Origin: Ascidiaceihabitans donghaensis
Lineage (GTDB): Bacteria; Pseudomonadota; Alphaproteobacteria; Rhodobacterales; Rhodobacteraceae
DNA length: 64,000 nucleotides
Reading direction: 5' to 3'
Assembly: GCF_900302465.1 (NCBI RefSeq)
Contig: NZ_OMOR01000001.1
Location: forward strand, 3,008,729-3,072,728
This document shows positions 34,883 to 44,102 of this stretch, in pieces (the stretch's first letter is position 1; the number at the start of each line of letters is the position of its first letter). A model generated the notes under the pieces. It was not told where the DNA came from and did not search any database. It saw only the letters and a program-made list of their open reading frames with translations. Position numbers and translations under genes: made by a program.

Positions 34883-36180
34883 ATCAGAACCGGAAGCCTG
34901 ATTTGGTCGATTATCCCCCTTTTTTGCTCATCACTTATGCCCGCTGAATAAATGCCGTAGGTTATACCATTCTCTGATCGGGCAGACTTATGTCCCACCA
35001 AAGATGCAGTGAAATGTTCAGGCACGCCTGTTCGCTCGCACTGCGTGATGAACCACTTTCGGGTTGAGTGAAAAACTAAACCGGGTCGTTGTATGCGCAG
35101 CTCCTTTCTGATCTTTGCAAACCCCTTGGTTACATCATTGACTTTAAGGTCAGGAAACAGCGGCCCCGTTGCTGGTAACTGGTCAAATAGAACTTCTAAT
35201 TTTGGATGAACCGGAACGAAGCGCTCTGCAGCGTCCGTTTTTAGAAGGCGCAATTCGTTTGGTCGAACATGTGCAAAGATGCCAAGATTGCCCTTAGGTA
35301 CCAAGTCCTTTCTTGTTAAACCAACTGCTTCACCAGCACGCATTCCAGTCAGCAGACAAGTCAGCATAATGGCGTGCAATTTGTTGTCCTTGGCGTGCAG
35401 TAGTTTTTTCACTTCCTCATCGGTTATTACGGCATATGGTTGAGGCTTTATCTTTTGGTCGAATCGAACAGACTTGAACGGGTTGGCCTCCAAATGACCA
35501 TTGTAGACCATGCTGTCCAAGAAGTGATTTACCTGAGACCAAATCCGCTTCTGGGTGCGCACTGTCGTAAACACCGAACCATGTGCGGAAAGAGCAACCA
35601 GCTTTTCCAAGCCCAAACCACGAGCAGCCTCTGATTTCCCGACATGGGGCGATATCTGAGCAATGAGTGAAAGAAACTCACGCCCATCCCTGCGCGTCAG
35701 ACTGCACAGCGACCGCTTCCCATATTTAGAGGAGAAAAGGTCAACTGAGTACCGAACCGATCTGAAGCCACTGGGCCGAAGTTCATTGCTTCTAGCGTTC
35801 AGATACTCGCGGCTCGCAGCGGTGATCAGCTTTTTGGTAACGCGCAGCTCTACCGGGAAGATCGTTTTAGCCCCAGAGAGGCTCAAAGAAGCCCGTAGGT
35901 GCTCAAGAGCGCAATTCGGAGTGGCTTCCCATGCAGTGCCGTTCTTGCCCAACTCTGGAGCTGAGAGTGCCGCCTCTGCAGTATCACGAACTTTAGCAAC
36001 CAGAGTTTCATATCGTGCATTGATCTCTGCAGCCCGTACGCGAGCGGTATTGGTATCACGTGTCTTGAGCGACTGCTTCATGGCTTGTTGCCCCAAGACC
36101 ATCGCGATCTCCTTGGGATAGTTCCTGCGATATAGCCAAGTATGGCCCTTTAGGTAGGCGTATTTAATCTGAGCAGACAT
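34879..36180 (-). CDS. Tyrosine recombinase (phage-type integrase)
   Basis: Integrase of 433 residues that would insert the element at tRNA-Gln. The catalytic set is visible: Arg in LLTGMRAGEAVGL, Lys in LLKTDAAERFVP, HxxR in HSTRKWF, His in LVGHKSA, and the nucleophile Tyr in ITYGIYS. An N-terminal DUF6538-like segment (YLKGHTWLYRRNYPKEI) and a SAM-like core-binding domain precede the catalytic domain. It appears full length. It sits far from either outer att site, which fits later rearrangement. It overlaps a small gene at each end. Confidence 0.93.
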   Translation of the reverse strand: MSAQIKYAYLKGHTWLYRRNYPKEIAMVLGQQAMKQSLKTRDTNTARVRAAEINARYETLVAKVRDTAEAALSAPELGKNGTAWEATPNCALEHLRASLSLSGAKTIFPVELRVTKKLITAASREYLNARSNELRPSGFRSVRYSVDLFSSKYGKRSLCSLTRRDGREFLSLIAQISPHVGKSEAARGLGLEKLVALSAHGSVFTTVRTQKRIWSQVNHFLDSMVYNGHLEANPFKSVRFDQKIKPQPYAVITDEEVKKLLHAKDNKLHAIMLTCLLTGMRAGEAVGLTRKDLVPKGNLGIFAHVRPNELRLLKTDAAERFVPVHPKLEVLFDQLPATGPLFPDLKVNDVTKGFAKIRKELRIQRPGLVFHSTRKWFITQCERTGVPEHFTASLVGHKSARSENGITYGIYSAGISDEQKRGIIDQIRLPVLI

Positions 36181-36403
36181 CGGTCGTCTCCTGTCTTCTT
36201 TGAATTGGATTGGGGGTGACTGCGCGGTAGGTGATCCTGAGGATCAGTTCGAACTCGGGTTCACCGTAGACCCCAACGAGTGGACCAGTGATTGCGCACC
36301 CAGTCACACAGTCTTCATGGACTTCATGGACCTCAAACAAATGTTCCGGCAGATCATCAAAGGCCTGAACAACGACAACGTCGCCTTCCTTAAGGTCATC
36401 CAT
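36164..36403 (-). CDS. Small acidic protein upstream of the integrase
   Basis: The 79-residue protein begins MDDLKEGDVVVVQAFDDLPE and is rich in acidic residues. Its last 17 bases overlap the start of the integrase gene, so the two are probably co-translated. The GDVVVV and ELILRITYRAV strands suggest a small beta domain. No family recognised; it might modulate integrase expression. Confidence 0.55.
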   Translation of the reverse strand: MDDLKEGDVVVVQAFDDLPEHLFEVHEVHEDCVTGCAITGPLVGVYGEPEFELILRITYRAVTPNPIQRRQETTDVCSD

Positions 36404-36439
36404 TATCTTTCCTCCATGCGACCAAGAAGGCCGTCGTGA

Positions 36440-36641
36440 CCAGTAATGTGACTACTGGATGCGAACGTGTACCCAACCAAAGCAGGGCCGAGATTGCCGA
36501 ACGAGGCGGTGGTGACATGAGAAAGCCCCCGGCAAAATTGCCGAGAATGCAAAGCGTCTTCATAACTAAACTCCTGTAAATGTTTCTTTATTTAGATACA
36601 GAGAGGATCTCAGTTTATTTTCGCCGCTTGAGTTCCTAAAT
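36440..36641 (+). ncRNA. Candidate structured RNA upstream of the reverse transcriptase (hypothesis)
   Basis: A gene-free gap of 240-275 bp lies between the divergent small gene and the reverse transcriptase. It holds a 6-bp hairpin (CCAGTA 36440-36445 with TACTGG 36453-36458), a second short hairpin CGGCA/TGCCG at 36530-36543, and AT-rich DNA before the gene. Several defence reverse transcriptases use a template RNA encoded just upstream. The gap could equally be only a pair of divergent promoters. Confidence 0.28.
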
Positions 36642-38189
36642 ATGTCTGAGTTTGAGATCGAAGAGGCGGAGCAAGTGATGAGTAACGAGAAGTCAGGGGC
36701 GGACCCGGTAAAAATCGTCGACCTTGGAGCAGCTGCTGCAAAGGCCGTCCTGTTGAAATCAGAAAGCTATTTCGACTTTGATTTACCTGCCTATTTTGAT
36801 TTTTCGCCAATGCTCAAAGGGATCGAAAAGAAGCTGGCAGGCTCGCCGCTTTCAGGGGTTTGGAAAATACCACCGCGCGACCTTGAGGGTCTTAACCACA
36901 TCATCTTTCATAGCAAGGACGGCAAATACGCGTGGCGTCCCCAAGAGATGATCCATCCCGTTGTCTACGTTGCCATCGTCAATGCGTTGACGAAACAAGA
37001 GCAATGGGACTTGGTGAAAGACCACTTTGAGAACTGCGCGGCTAACCCTAGAATTGAGTGTGTGAGCCATCCAGTGGTTTCTCAATCAAAGCAGAAAGAT
37101 AAAGCGGCTCAGGTGTTGTCATGGTGGCTAGAAATGGAACAACGCTCATTGGAGTTAAGCCTCGACTACAGCCACGTCATCCATACCGATATCGCAGATT
37201 GCTACGGGTCCATTTACACCCACACCATCAGTTGGGCACTGCACGGAAAGGCACACGCGAAGTCCAAGGCAGGAAAGACGGATAAGACGCTTCTTGGCAA
37301 CATCTTAGATCAACTCATTGCGGCCTCTCGGCACGGCCAGACGAATGGCATTCCTCAAGGCTCGAACCTAACCAACTTTATCGCTGAAATGGTGCTGGGA
37401 TATGCAGACCAAGAGCTGACTGCCGCAATCGAGAAAGAGAAAATCGAGGACTATAAGATCCTGAGATACCGTGACGACTATCGCATTTTTAGCAATAACC
37501 CAGCAGATAGCGAGCGGATTACCAAGCTTTTAGCGGAAGTCCTGCGTGATCTTGGCATGAAGCTCAGCGCCGACAAGACCGCTGTTTCGGACCGGATCAT
37601 CCAGTCTTCAATCAAGGCCGATAAGCTGTTTTGGATTGGTAAAGAAAAACAAAAGCGTAGCTTGGTAAAGCATATGCTTCTGATCCATGAGCTGGCTGGG
37701 GAATATCCGAACTCTGGTAGCGTGGCTGTCACGCTTTCAAAGTTTCAGCGGCGGTTGGGCAAGCTGGAGGAATTGAAAGACCCAATTAAGCCGATTATTG
37801 CGGTTGCAACTGACATTGCGCTTCATAACCCTCGGACCTACCCAATTTACGCGGCCGTGTTGAGTAGCTTGCTGGATCATATGCAGCCTGATGAAAGGCA
37901 GCCAGCTATCTGGGCCATACTGAAGAAGTTTGAGAAGGTTGCGAATTGCGGACATCTCCACGTCTGGATGCAGCGGTTTGCGGTGCCGATGGGTGTTCAG
38001 TTGTCGATGTCAGAGCCGCTGTGCCGGGCCCTAGAGGACCCTCAATTTCAGTTATGGCAGTCGGGCTGGTTACCTGATGCCTATGTGCCATTGCTGCGCT
38101 CTGAGCTGTTTATAGATAAGGAACTCGTAGCCAAGCTAACGCCAGTCATCGACGCGGAAGAAGTGCAGTTGTTCGGATACGACTATTGA
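36642..38189 (+). CDS. Standalone reverse transcriptase, probably of the defence-associated (UG/DRT-like) kind
   Basis: RNA-directed DNA polymerase of 515 residues. RT motifs by residue: motif A with D183 in IHTDIADCYGSIY, motif B GIPQGS (236-241), motif C RYRDDYRIF with catalytic aspartates 278-279, and a following LGMKLSADKT segment. A helical C-terminal domain of about 190 residues follows. There is no maturase or HNH domain (unlike group II introns) and no recognisable msr-msd (unlike retrons). ATG 36678 (503 residues) has a better ribosome site, GGCGGAG. Anti-phage function is inferred from the RT type and the island setting; the exact class is not assigned. Confidence 0.85.
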   Translation: MSEFEIEEAEQVMSNEKSGADPVKIVDLGAAAAKAVLLKSESYFDFDLPAYFDFSPMLKGIEKKLAGSPLSGVWKIPPRDLEGLNHIIFHSKDGKYAWRPQEMIHPVVYVAIVNALTKQEQWDLVKDHFENCAANPRIECVSHPVVSQSKQKDKAAQVLSWWLEMEQRSLELSLDYSHVIHTDIADCYGSIYTHTISWALHGKAHAKSKAGKTDKTLLGNILDQLIAASRHGQTNGIPQGSNLTNFIAEMVLGYADQELTAAIEKEKIEDYKILRYRDDYRIFSNNPADSERITKLLAEVLRDLGMKLSADKTAVSDRIIQSSIKADKLFWIGKEKQKRSLVKHMLLIHELAGEYPNSGSVAVTLSKFQRRLGKLEELKDPIKPIIAVATDIALHNPRTYPIYAAVLSSLLDHMQPDERQPAIWAILKKFEKVANCGHLHVWMQRFAVPMGVQLSMSEPLCRALEDPQFQLWQSGWLPDAYVPLLRSELFIDKELVAKLTPVIDAEEVQLFGYDY

Positions 38190-39180
38190 GGTGGACTGGG
38201 CGTTAGGGCTGGCCGTACGGTATGGCACAGATGGCTCTATTGCTATTGGAGATTGGGCACTTTCGGCCCTTTGCTGCCGTTGGCCAACGGATCAAGATGC
38301 TGCGGTCGCTGCCAGCTTAGCGGTCACTCGCTGCGTCTGCGAAACCCAGGCGGACACGAACATACAGATCGCGGACGAAGTGAACTTTGGGCCAGCATCA
38401 TTCGGCGTCCGCTTTGATGCCACTTGCGAGTCAGCCTCACCGTTGACTGCTTGCGCCCGACCAAACGACATCCTGCGCTTGCCGAATGAATAAATTTGAC
38501 ACATCATGCATTGGTGACCAGCACCCAAATTGGTGAATTAAAGAAATTCGTTTGTGAGGTTCAAAGAATGACAAAAGGTAAAAAAAGTAAGGCCGGATCA
38601 GATAACTATTCGTTATCGAGATGTAGATGATTCAAGCGCTGCGGGTACCGGAGGGGGCGCTCGAAATGTGGTCGTGGAATTGTATAAAGGAATGAATAAG
38701 GTAAAGACTATTGCAAAAAGTATCTCCGTAAGCGGTAACGCAGAAAGGGCTAGGCAAGATCTTCATTCGCTTTTTGGTGAGGAATATGGTCTCGGGTTGA
38801 GGGACATATGGACAGGAACGTTCCACACCAACGAAATTGCAAACCACAATAATCAGCAGTTGAAGTAATGCGGATAGCAGACGTTCGTATACCATGCAGC
38901 ATTTGTCAAAGTGGGCTCTCTGCCGCCATCGGAGACGTCGCAGCATTCCCAACCAAGACACCAATTTGCAGATCATGGACGGCCCATTGCTGCCGTTCGC
39001 TTGCGAGTCGGGATGCCGCGGTGCGGCCCGTCGAACCGGCCATTCGCAGCGACTGCAAAATCCCGACATAAGCGAACTCACGGTCTGCGGACAAAGCGCC
39101 ATTTCGCAGTATTTGCGCCAAGGACCGCTTTTGGGTCTACTCGACAACACATAGGCCTAATTATGTAATATTTCTAATGA
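38190..39180. other. Roughly 1 kb without a clear intact gene between the RT and the RTX gene
   Basis: Open frames here are short and of poor composition. 38190-38500 and 38880-39130 contain scattered CATTCG/CTGC-type motifs like decayed Roseobacter intergenic repeats. The one convincing coding trace is the frame-broken gene at 38568. Any template RNA encoded downstream of the RT would have to lie here. Confidence 0.5.
38568..38868 (+). pseudogene. Small gene interrupted by a one-base shift at an A7 run
   Basis: ATG 38568 has a good ribosome context and reads MTKGKK before a run of seven A; the frame then closes at 38629. With six A it would continue as VRPDQITIRYRDVDDSS through VVELYKGMNKVKTIAKSI to ANHNNQQLK, about 99 residues, stopping at 38866-38868. 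Either a single-base insertion broke it or transcriptional slippage at the A run makes the full product. No family recognised. It is on the same strand as the RT, 380 bases downstream. Confidence 0.45.
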
Positions 39181-39181
39181 A

Positions 39182-39221
39182 AAAATAGGTTGGCGAGCTC
39201 AATAACCCACCAACCTATTTT
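39182..39221 (-). terminator. Terminator of the RTX operon
   Basis: A perfect 12-bp inverted repeat, AAAATAGGTTGG (39182-39193) and CCAACCTATTTT (39210-39221), 9 bases beyond the RTX stop. On the minus strand the stem is followed by T-rich DNA; it may work in both directions. Confidence 0.8.
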
Positions 39222-39229
39222 CTCACAAA

Positions 39230-42200
39230 TCATGTAAACACAAAGTCATCCTGTGTCAGGCTTGGCAATCCATTGCCTTCTAGCAGAACACTTCCTTGAG
39301 AGGTGTGGATAGAAATCCCTACTGCGACATCTGTGATCGTTAGGTCGGCAAAGGTCAGGCCAATAAACTCGATCTGATCCTCACCAGAAACAAAGTCTGT
39401 GATGATGTCATTGCCGATTGCATAGTTGGCGTTGAACAAGAATACATCGTTGCCTTCACCTCCAGTCAGCGTGTCATCTCCGTTGTCACTGCCTCCGTTA
39501 AGTGTGTCGTTGCCGTCAAAACCTTGGACTAGATCGTCGCCATAACCACCGTTGACGTCATCATCGCCTGCACCACCAATCAAAGTGTCAGTTCCCAAGT
39601 TGCCTCGCAATGTGTCGTTCCCTGAGCCGCCCCAGAGTGTGTCATTGCCATTATTGCCGCGCAGATTGTCTGTTCCAGCACCACCTTTTAAGAAATCATC
39701 ACCGGAACCGCCGGTTAGTGTGTCATCACCTAATGCGCCATCAAACACCACATTCTCAGTCCGTCCAAGCAGGTTGTCAGCGCCACTGCTGCCAGCAAAA
39801 CCCGATACCTCTACGCCGTCCGCAAACTGGAAGGATTCGATATGTACACCAAGATCGTTGAACTTGACTGACCCACCGTCATGTTTTGTCCACGAGATAA
39901 CAAGCAAGCCGTTCTCTTCTGAGACCGTCACTTCGTCCCAGTTGAGGTTTTGGAATTCAACTATGTCATGGTTGTTTGATGTGGTTTCCTCTTCTTCAAA
40001 CACGAAATGATTCAAACCCAGAGAGTGAATCTGATAGCGATCACTACCAGTGCCGCCATCCAAATACTGTTGGCCTTCACCACCATATCCTGCGGTCAAC
40101 ACGTCGTTTCCCGCCCCGCCGTAAAGCGTGTCGGAATCGAGATTGCCATAGAGACGGTCATTGCCATCTCCGCCCGTCACTGTGTCGCGTCCATTCCAGC
40201 CCCAGAGTGTGTCGTTGCCATCCACACCGTAAATCTGGTTGGCGAGGTCATCGCCTTTCAAGTTGTCATTGTGGAGTGATCCAAGCAGCCCTTCGATTCC
40301 AACAAACGTATCCCCCTCGGCGTGGCCTCCTGTGGCCGTTCCCTCAACCAAGTCGATGAACACGCCTGCGTCCGAGTCACGATAACCCGCTATGTCCAGT
40401 ACACTTTCGCCACCGTCTAGTATGTCTGCGCCCGCACCACCTTCAAGGTAGTCGGCACCTTCGCCACCTTGTAGATCATCCACGCCGTCACCGCCAAAGA
40501 GGGCATCCTCACCGCTGCCACCGTCAAGTGTATCCAAGCCTTCGTTACCATAAAGAAGGTCTTTACCTGTGCCACCATCAAGATCATCATCACCTTCGCC
40601 ACCGGACAGCAGGTCATTGCCATAATCGCCGATCAGCGTATCAGCACCTGCACCGCCATGAAGCGTGTCCGCAGATAACCCACCGTTGAGCCAATCATCA
40701 CCAGCTTCACCGAAGAGAAGATCGGAACCTGAGTTGCCAAAGATGCTATCTGCACCTTCACCACCACCAAGAATGTCAGACCCGTCACCACCCGTTAGCG
40801 TGTCATCGCCATCACCGCCGATCAAAGTATCTGATCCAGTGTTCCCAATAAGACTGTCATTGCCTTCGTTGCCGCTGAGGAGGTCAGAACCACTTCCGCC
40901 ACGCAAGGTATCGGTTCCAGCGCCTCCATACAGGGCGTCACTGCCGGAGCCGCCAACGATTGAGTCATCGCCGCCAAGCCCAGCGAGGGTATCGCTCCCA
41001 GTGCCACCATTGATATTTCCAGCATTGTCATTGCCAAGCAGGAGATCATTTCCGGCCCAACCAGACAAAACGGGAGAAATCCAATAGGTATTGGCTCCAG
41101 AGATATGATGCTCGCCATCGGCTTCTGTGACTTGCTCTCCGTCACCCATCGACCAGTCATGGCTCAACCGAACATAATCATCGCTGGTGTCCAGTTCTTC
41201 ATCCGTGCTCAAAACTTGAATATCACCGTTCGCGAAATGGATTTCTTCCACATCGAGCAAATCGATTACGACCCTGCTGCCTCCCGTCAAATAATTGACG
41301 AGTTGCCATTGGTTTCCGACTTTGTGTGTAATTGAATCGACAGAATTTACATTGAGTTTGAGCACGTCGAAACCAGTTCCGCCTTCAACAATCGACCAGC
41401 CCCAGCTCCCGTTGCTGTGGTCTTGAAGATAGAAGGTATCATTCCCTTCGCCGCCAATTAGATGGCTGTCACCGCGCCAGAAGTACAGATGATCGTCACC
41501 CTCTCCACCGTCCAGCGTGTCGTCTCCGCTTGTTCCATCGAGTGTGTCGCTGCCTTCACCGCCGTCGATAAAGTCGTCACCACTTCCACCAGTGCCGGAG
41601 TCGTCACCCTCTCCCAAGAACATGACATCATCGCCATTACCACCGTTTGCGGTATCATCGCCAATACCTGCCGTGAGAAAGTCATCGCCGTTCGACGCAT
41701 TCAGCAGATCATTACCCGCATTGCCTGAAACGAAGTCATCACCAAGGCCGCCCAAAACTGTATCGTCGCCGTTGCCACCAGACAAGACATCGTTGGATAG
41801 GCCACCAGTGACGCTGTCGTCGCCATCTTCACCATGGATTGCAATGTTCTCCATTGAACCAGATGCAGTTATGTCATCATCGCCAGCGCCACCAAAAACT
41901 TGTGCGAAGCCGTTCGCAACCAGATCAAAGGTTACCGCATCATCTGTCGCGACAATTCCCGTATCAAATCCATCGCCACCTAAAACGACGGCATCATTAG
42001 CGTCAAAGAATATGACATCGTCGCCCTGATTGCCTTTTAGTGTGTCGGAGCCTTCGCCGCCTGAAAGCATGTCAGCCCGTAACCCGCCAACAATGCTATC
42101 ATTGCCCTCAGCACCAGAAATTCCGACGTTGGTAAGGTGGCCAGAAGCGTCGAGAATGTTGTTAAATTCATCACCTACTGCGCCGTTCAGATTTAAGGTC

Positions 42201-43651
42201 GTCAGATCAATGTTGTTCGCACCACTATCAAGGCCGCCATACATTTCCACAGCCTCACCATATAAATATTGCTCGCCGTTTTCGAATTCAATCCGGTAGC
42301 CATATGTTGTTTCAACGCGTCGCCAGCCTTGGGTATTGTAAGCCAAAGTGACATCCCCAGCTTCACCAACAATGGTCCCATCCGCCTGAACATCTTCGTC
42401 ATCGTAGTCGATGATAACAGTTCCGTCATGAATGAACGTCGCCAAACCATGCAACGTATTGCCGAACACCGTGATGTCGTCATCAGTTTCATCATACCCA
42501 CTTTCATCAGCGTAAGTCAGATTGATTTGAGTAATACCCCACTCTGAAAGATGTTTCAGTTCACCATCATCAACCACGCCGTCCTGATTGAGGTCCTGCC
42601 AGATGTTCATGGACGACCAAACAGCATCTTGGTCGTTTAAGATGCCATCGCCATTGGTATCAAAAATCAAGTTCCCGTCTTCATCCGTAGCTTCTGCTAA
42701 GGCCTGCAAATCGGTCATTTCACCGCTGCCCCAAAGAGCAAAGGCCAGCTCACGGGCTTGGGTTATGTCGTTATCACCTTCACCTATCTCGCCGTTTTCG
42801 TCGAGATCAATGACCAAGAAACCATCATCTGCAGATGCCCACGCAGTTTGTTCATAAAACCCGTCTTCGTCCCAATCAAAATTCACCAAACCATTTACAG
42901 TGAGTTCAATTCCATCTCCATCAAGGTCAATAATGACAGGCATTTGACCACCACCGATATTATCGTGGTCTTGATTCCCATGAGTTGTCCCGCCGGTATG
43001 CTCTTCGCCGTTCGGATCGTAAGTGCCTAGCGGGCTAGATATGACGCCCGAGCTCGTAACGGTGACGGAGCCGTCCTCAGCGACGACTATGGTATGAAAG
43101 TCCCAGCCCGTGTAGGGACCATTGTATGCGACAGCCCCAGGCTGACCGTGTTCATCAGCATAATGATATGCCGTATACCCCGGAGTAGAGAGGTCGTCCC
43201 CGCTCTCGGAACCCGTAACCTCAGAGCTACCACTACCGCCCTGAATTATCCCGTTCTTTGCATTTTCGACAATGCTATGAAGCTGTTGTTTTTGGGCAGG
43301 TGAAAGAACATCACTGCTCATTAAATCTGCAAGCGCATCTTTTACCGATTCCTCATCTAGCCGATCCGCGAAATTTTCAGAGTTTATAGCATCTTGTATA
43401 ACACCTAAATGACCAAAGGCTTCGTCTAATTCTTCAGCGTTCTCTAAGTGTTCCGACGCCAGATAGGCTAATGCACCACCTGCAACCGATATTGTTCCAA
43501 TAACGACTCCAAGCAAGCCTCCTGTTGCTACAGTTCCAATAACCCCCAACACAACCAAACCGCCACCAATAACTGAAAGATTACCTTGTATATCACTGGC
43601 GACATCACCGCTTAGGCCGGGTTCAATACCCAATACATCTGACAAATTCAC
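39230..43651 (-). CDS. Large RTX calcium-binding protein with N-terminal glycine zipper
   Basis: Secreted-type protein of 1473 residues. N-terminal hydrophobic segment (about residues 25-65) includes GGLLGVVIG, an exact GxxxGxxxG glycine zipper. Next comes an FrpC-like region with DLDGDG, DLDENGEIGEGD, DTNGDG and DLNQDG calcium loops (about 230-400). From about 500 on there are several dozen GGxGxD nonapeptides in blocks. The end, ITDFVSGEDQIEF...DFVFT, fits a type I secretion signal. No protease or lipase site is seen. The start is GTG 43651, whose GTGA overlaps the upstream stop, with GGAAGG as ribosome site. No type I exporter lies in the island. Confidence 0.9.
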   Translation of the reverse strand: MNLSDVLGIEPGLSGDVASDIQGNLSVIGGGLVVLGVIGTVATGGLLGVVIGTISVAGGALAYLASEHLENAEELDEAFGHLGVIQDAINSENFADRLDEESVKDALADLMSSDVLSPAQKQQLHSIVENAKNGIIQGGSGSSEVTGSESGDDLSTPGYTAYHYADEHGQPGAVAYNGPYTGWDFHTIVVAEDGSVTVTSSGVISSPLGTYDPNGEEHTGGTTHGNQDHDNIGGGQMPVIIDLDGDGIELTVNGLVNFDWDEDGFYEQTAWASADDGFLVIDLDENGEIGEGDNDITQARELAFALWGSGEMTDLQALAEATDEDGNLIFDTNGDGILNDQDAVWSSMNIWQDLNQDGVVDDGELKHLSEWGITQINLTYADESGYDETDDDITVFGNTLHGLATFIHDGTVIIDYDDEDVQADGTIVGEAGDVTLAYNTQGWRRVETTYGYRIEFENGEQYLYGEAVEMYGGLDSGANNIDLTTLNLNGAVGDEFNNILDASGHLTNVGISGAEGNDSIVGGLRADMLSGGEGSDTLKGNQGDDVIFFDANDAVVLGGDGFDTGIVATDDAVTFDLVANGFAQVFGGAGDDDITASGSMENIAIHGEDGDDSVTGGLSNDVLSGGNGDDTVLGGLGDDFVSGNAGNDLLNASNGDDFLTAGIGDDTANGGNGDDVMFLGEGDDSGTGGSGDDFIDGGEGSDTLDGTSGDDTLDGGEGDDHLYFWRGDSHLIGGEGNDTFYLQDHSNGSWGWSIVEGGTGFDVLKLNVNSVDSITHKVGNQWQLVNYLTGGSRVVIDLLDVEEIHFANGDIQVLSTDEELDTSDDYVRLSHDWSMGDGEQVTEADGEHHISGANTYWISPVLSGWAGNDLLLGNDNAGNINGGTGSDTLAGLGGDDSIVGGSGSDALYGGAGTDTLRGGSGSDLLSGNEGNDSLIGNTGSDTLIGGDGDDTLTGGDGSDILGGGEGADSIFGNSGSDLLFGEAGDDWLNGGLSADTLHGGAGADTLIGDYGNDLLSGGEGDDDLDGGTGKDLLYGNEGLDTLDGGSGEDALFGGDGVDDLQGGEGADYLEGGAGADILDGGESVLDIAGYRDSDAGVFIDLVEGTATGGHAEGDTFVGIEGLLGSLHNDNLKGDDLANQIYGVDGNDTLWGWNGRDTVTGGDGNDRLYGNLDSDTLYGGAGNDVLTAGYGGEGQQYLDGGTGSDRYQIHSLGLNHFVFEEEETTSNNHDIVEFQNLNWDEVTVSEENGLLVISWTKHDGGSVKFNDLGVHIESFQFADGVEVSGFAGSSGADNLLGRTENVVFDGALGDDTLTGGSGDDFLKGGAGTDNLRGNNGNDTLWGGSGNDTLRGNLGTDTLIGGAGDDDVNGGYGDDLVQGFDGNDTLNGGSDNGDDTLTGGEGNDVFLFNANYAIGNDIITDFVSGEDQIEFIGLTFADLTITDVAVGISIHTSQGSVLLEGNGLPSLTQDDFVFT

Positions 43652-43992
43652 TTTCTAACCTTCCACATTTGCTTGGATATGAATCCAGTTAAATCAAAAA
43701 GAGCGAGATGAAGCGCAAAAGTCATACCCAATTTGACAAAATATTCGAGACTGGAATCACCAACCATGCCAATAGCAATAATAATTGCGCTCAGCAGCAG
43801 AATTACTCGGAACGCTCCATACTCTTTATCTCGCAATTTTTCGCTCAGACTAAAGTCATTTAGCTCCAATAAGACGATGATATTCGTTACAAGGAAGACC
43901 AAGCCAATTGAAACAATTGATGACGCCCCCCCTCCCAGCGAAAAGTAGGAAAATAACAAACTTGTTGATAAAGCTATCGCCACATATGCCAT
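43648..43992 (-). CDS. Four-helix membrane protein coupled to the RTX gene (immunity candidate)
   Basis: The 114-residue protein has four predicted membrane helices at about 1-20, 23-43, 62-79 and 83-104, joined by a charged loop LNDFSLSEKLRDKEYG, and ends with the basic tail KQMWKVRK. Its stop overlaps the RTX start by 4 bases, so both are made from one message and in matched amounts. This order (small membrane protein, then large exported protein) is what a toxin/immunity pair would show; a holin-like or export-helper role is also possible. No family recognised. Confidence 0.75.
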   Translation of the reverse strand: MAYVAIALSTSLLFSYFSLGGGASSIVSIGLVFLVTNIIVLLELNDFSLSEKLRDKEYGAFRVILLLSAIIIAIGMVGDSSLEYFVKLGMTFALHLALFDLTGFISKQMWKVRK

Positions 43993-44102
43993 GTATAAAT
44001 CCCCAACTTTTCATTAGCCCTACTAGCCGATCACGCCCACACCCACAACCAAAAAGGGAAAAATTAACTATCCCAAAGCACTTTCACTAGGCCCCCATAA
44101 AA

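Noticed and set aside
38191-38493. 100-residue open frame just after the RT gene
   Set aside because: No ribosome site, odd composition and resemblance to decayed intergenic repeat DNA; not supported as a gene.
36642-39150. Retron or group II intron
   Set aside because: No msr-msd type inverted repeats with a priming G were found next to the RT, and the protein lacks maturase and HNH domains; no intron RNA domains V/VI were seen.
41517-42299. Plus-strand open frames rich in Ser and Pro opposite the RTX gene
   Set aside because: They are the mirror image of the GGxGxD repeats on the minus strand; the repeat period keeps several frames open without being genes.
39400-43000. Regularly spaced short repeats that could suggest a CRISPR array
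   Set aside because: The period is 27 bases of coding DNA for RTX nonapeptides, with no conserved direct repeat and unique spacer pattern and no cas genes.
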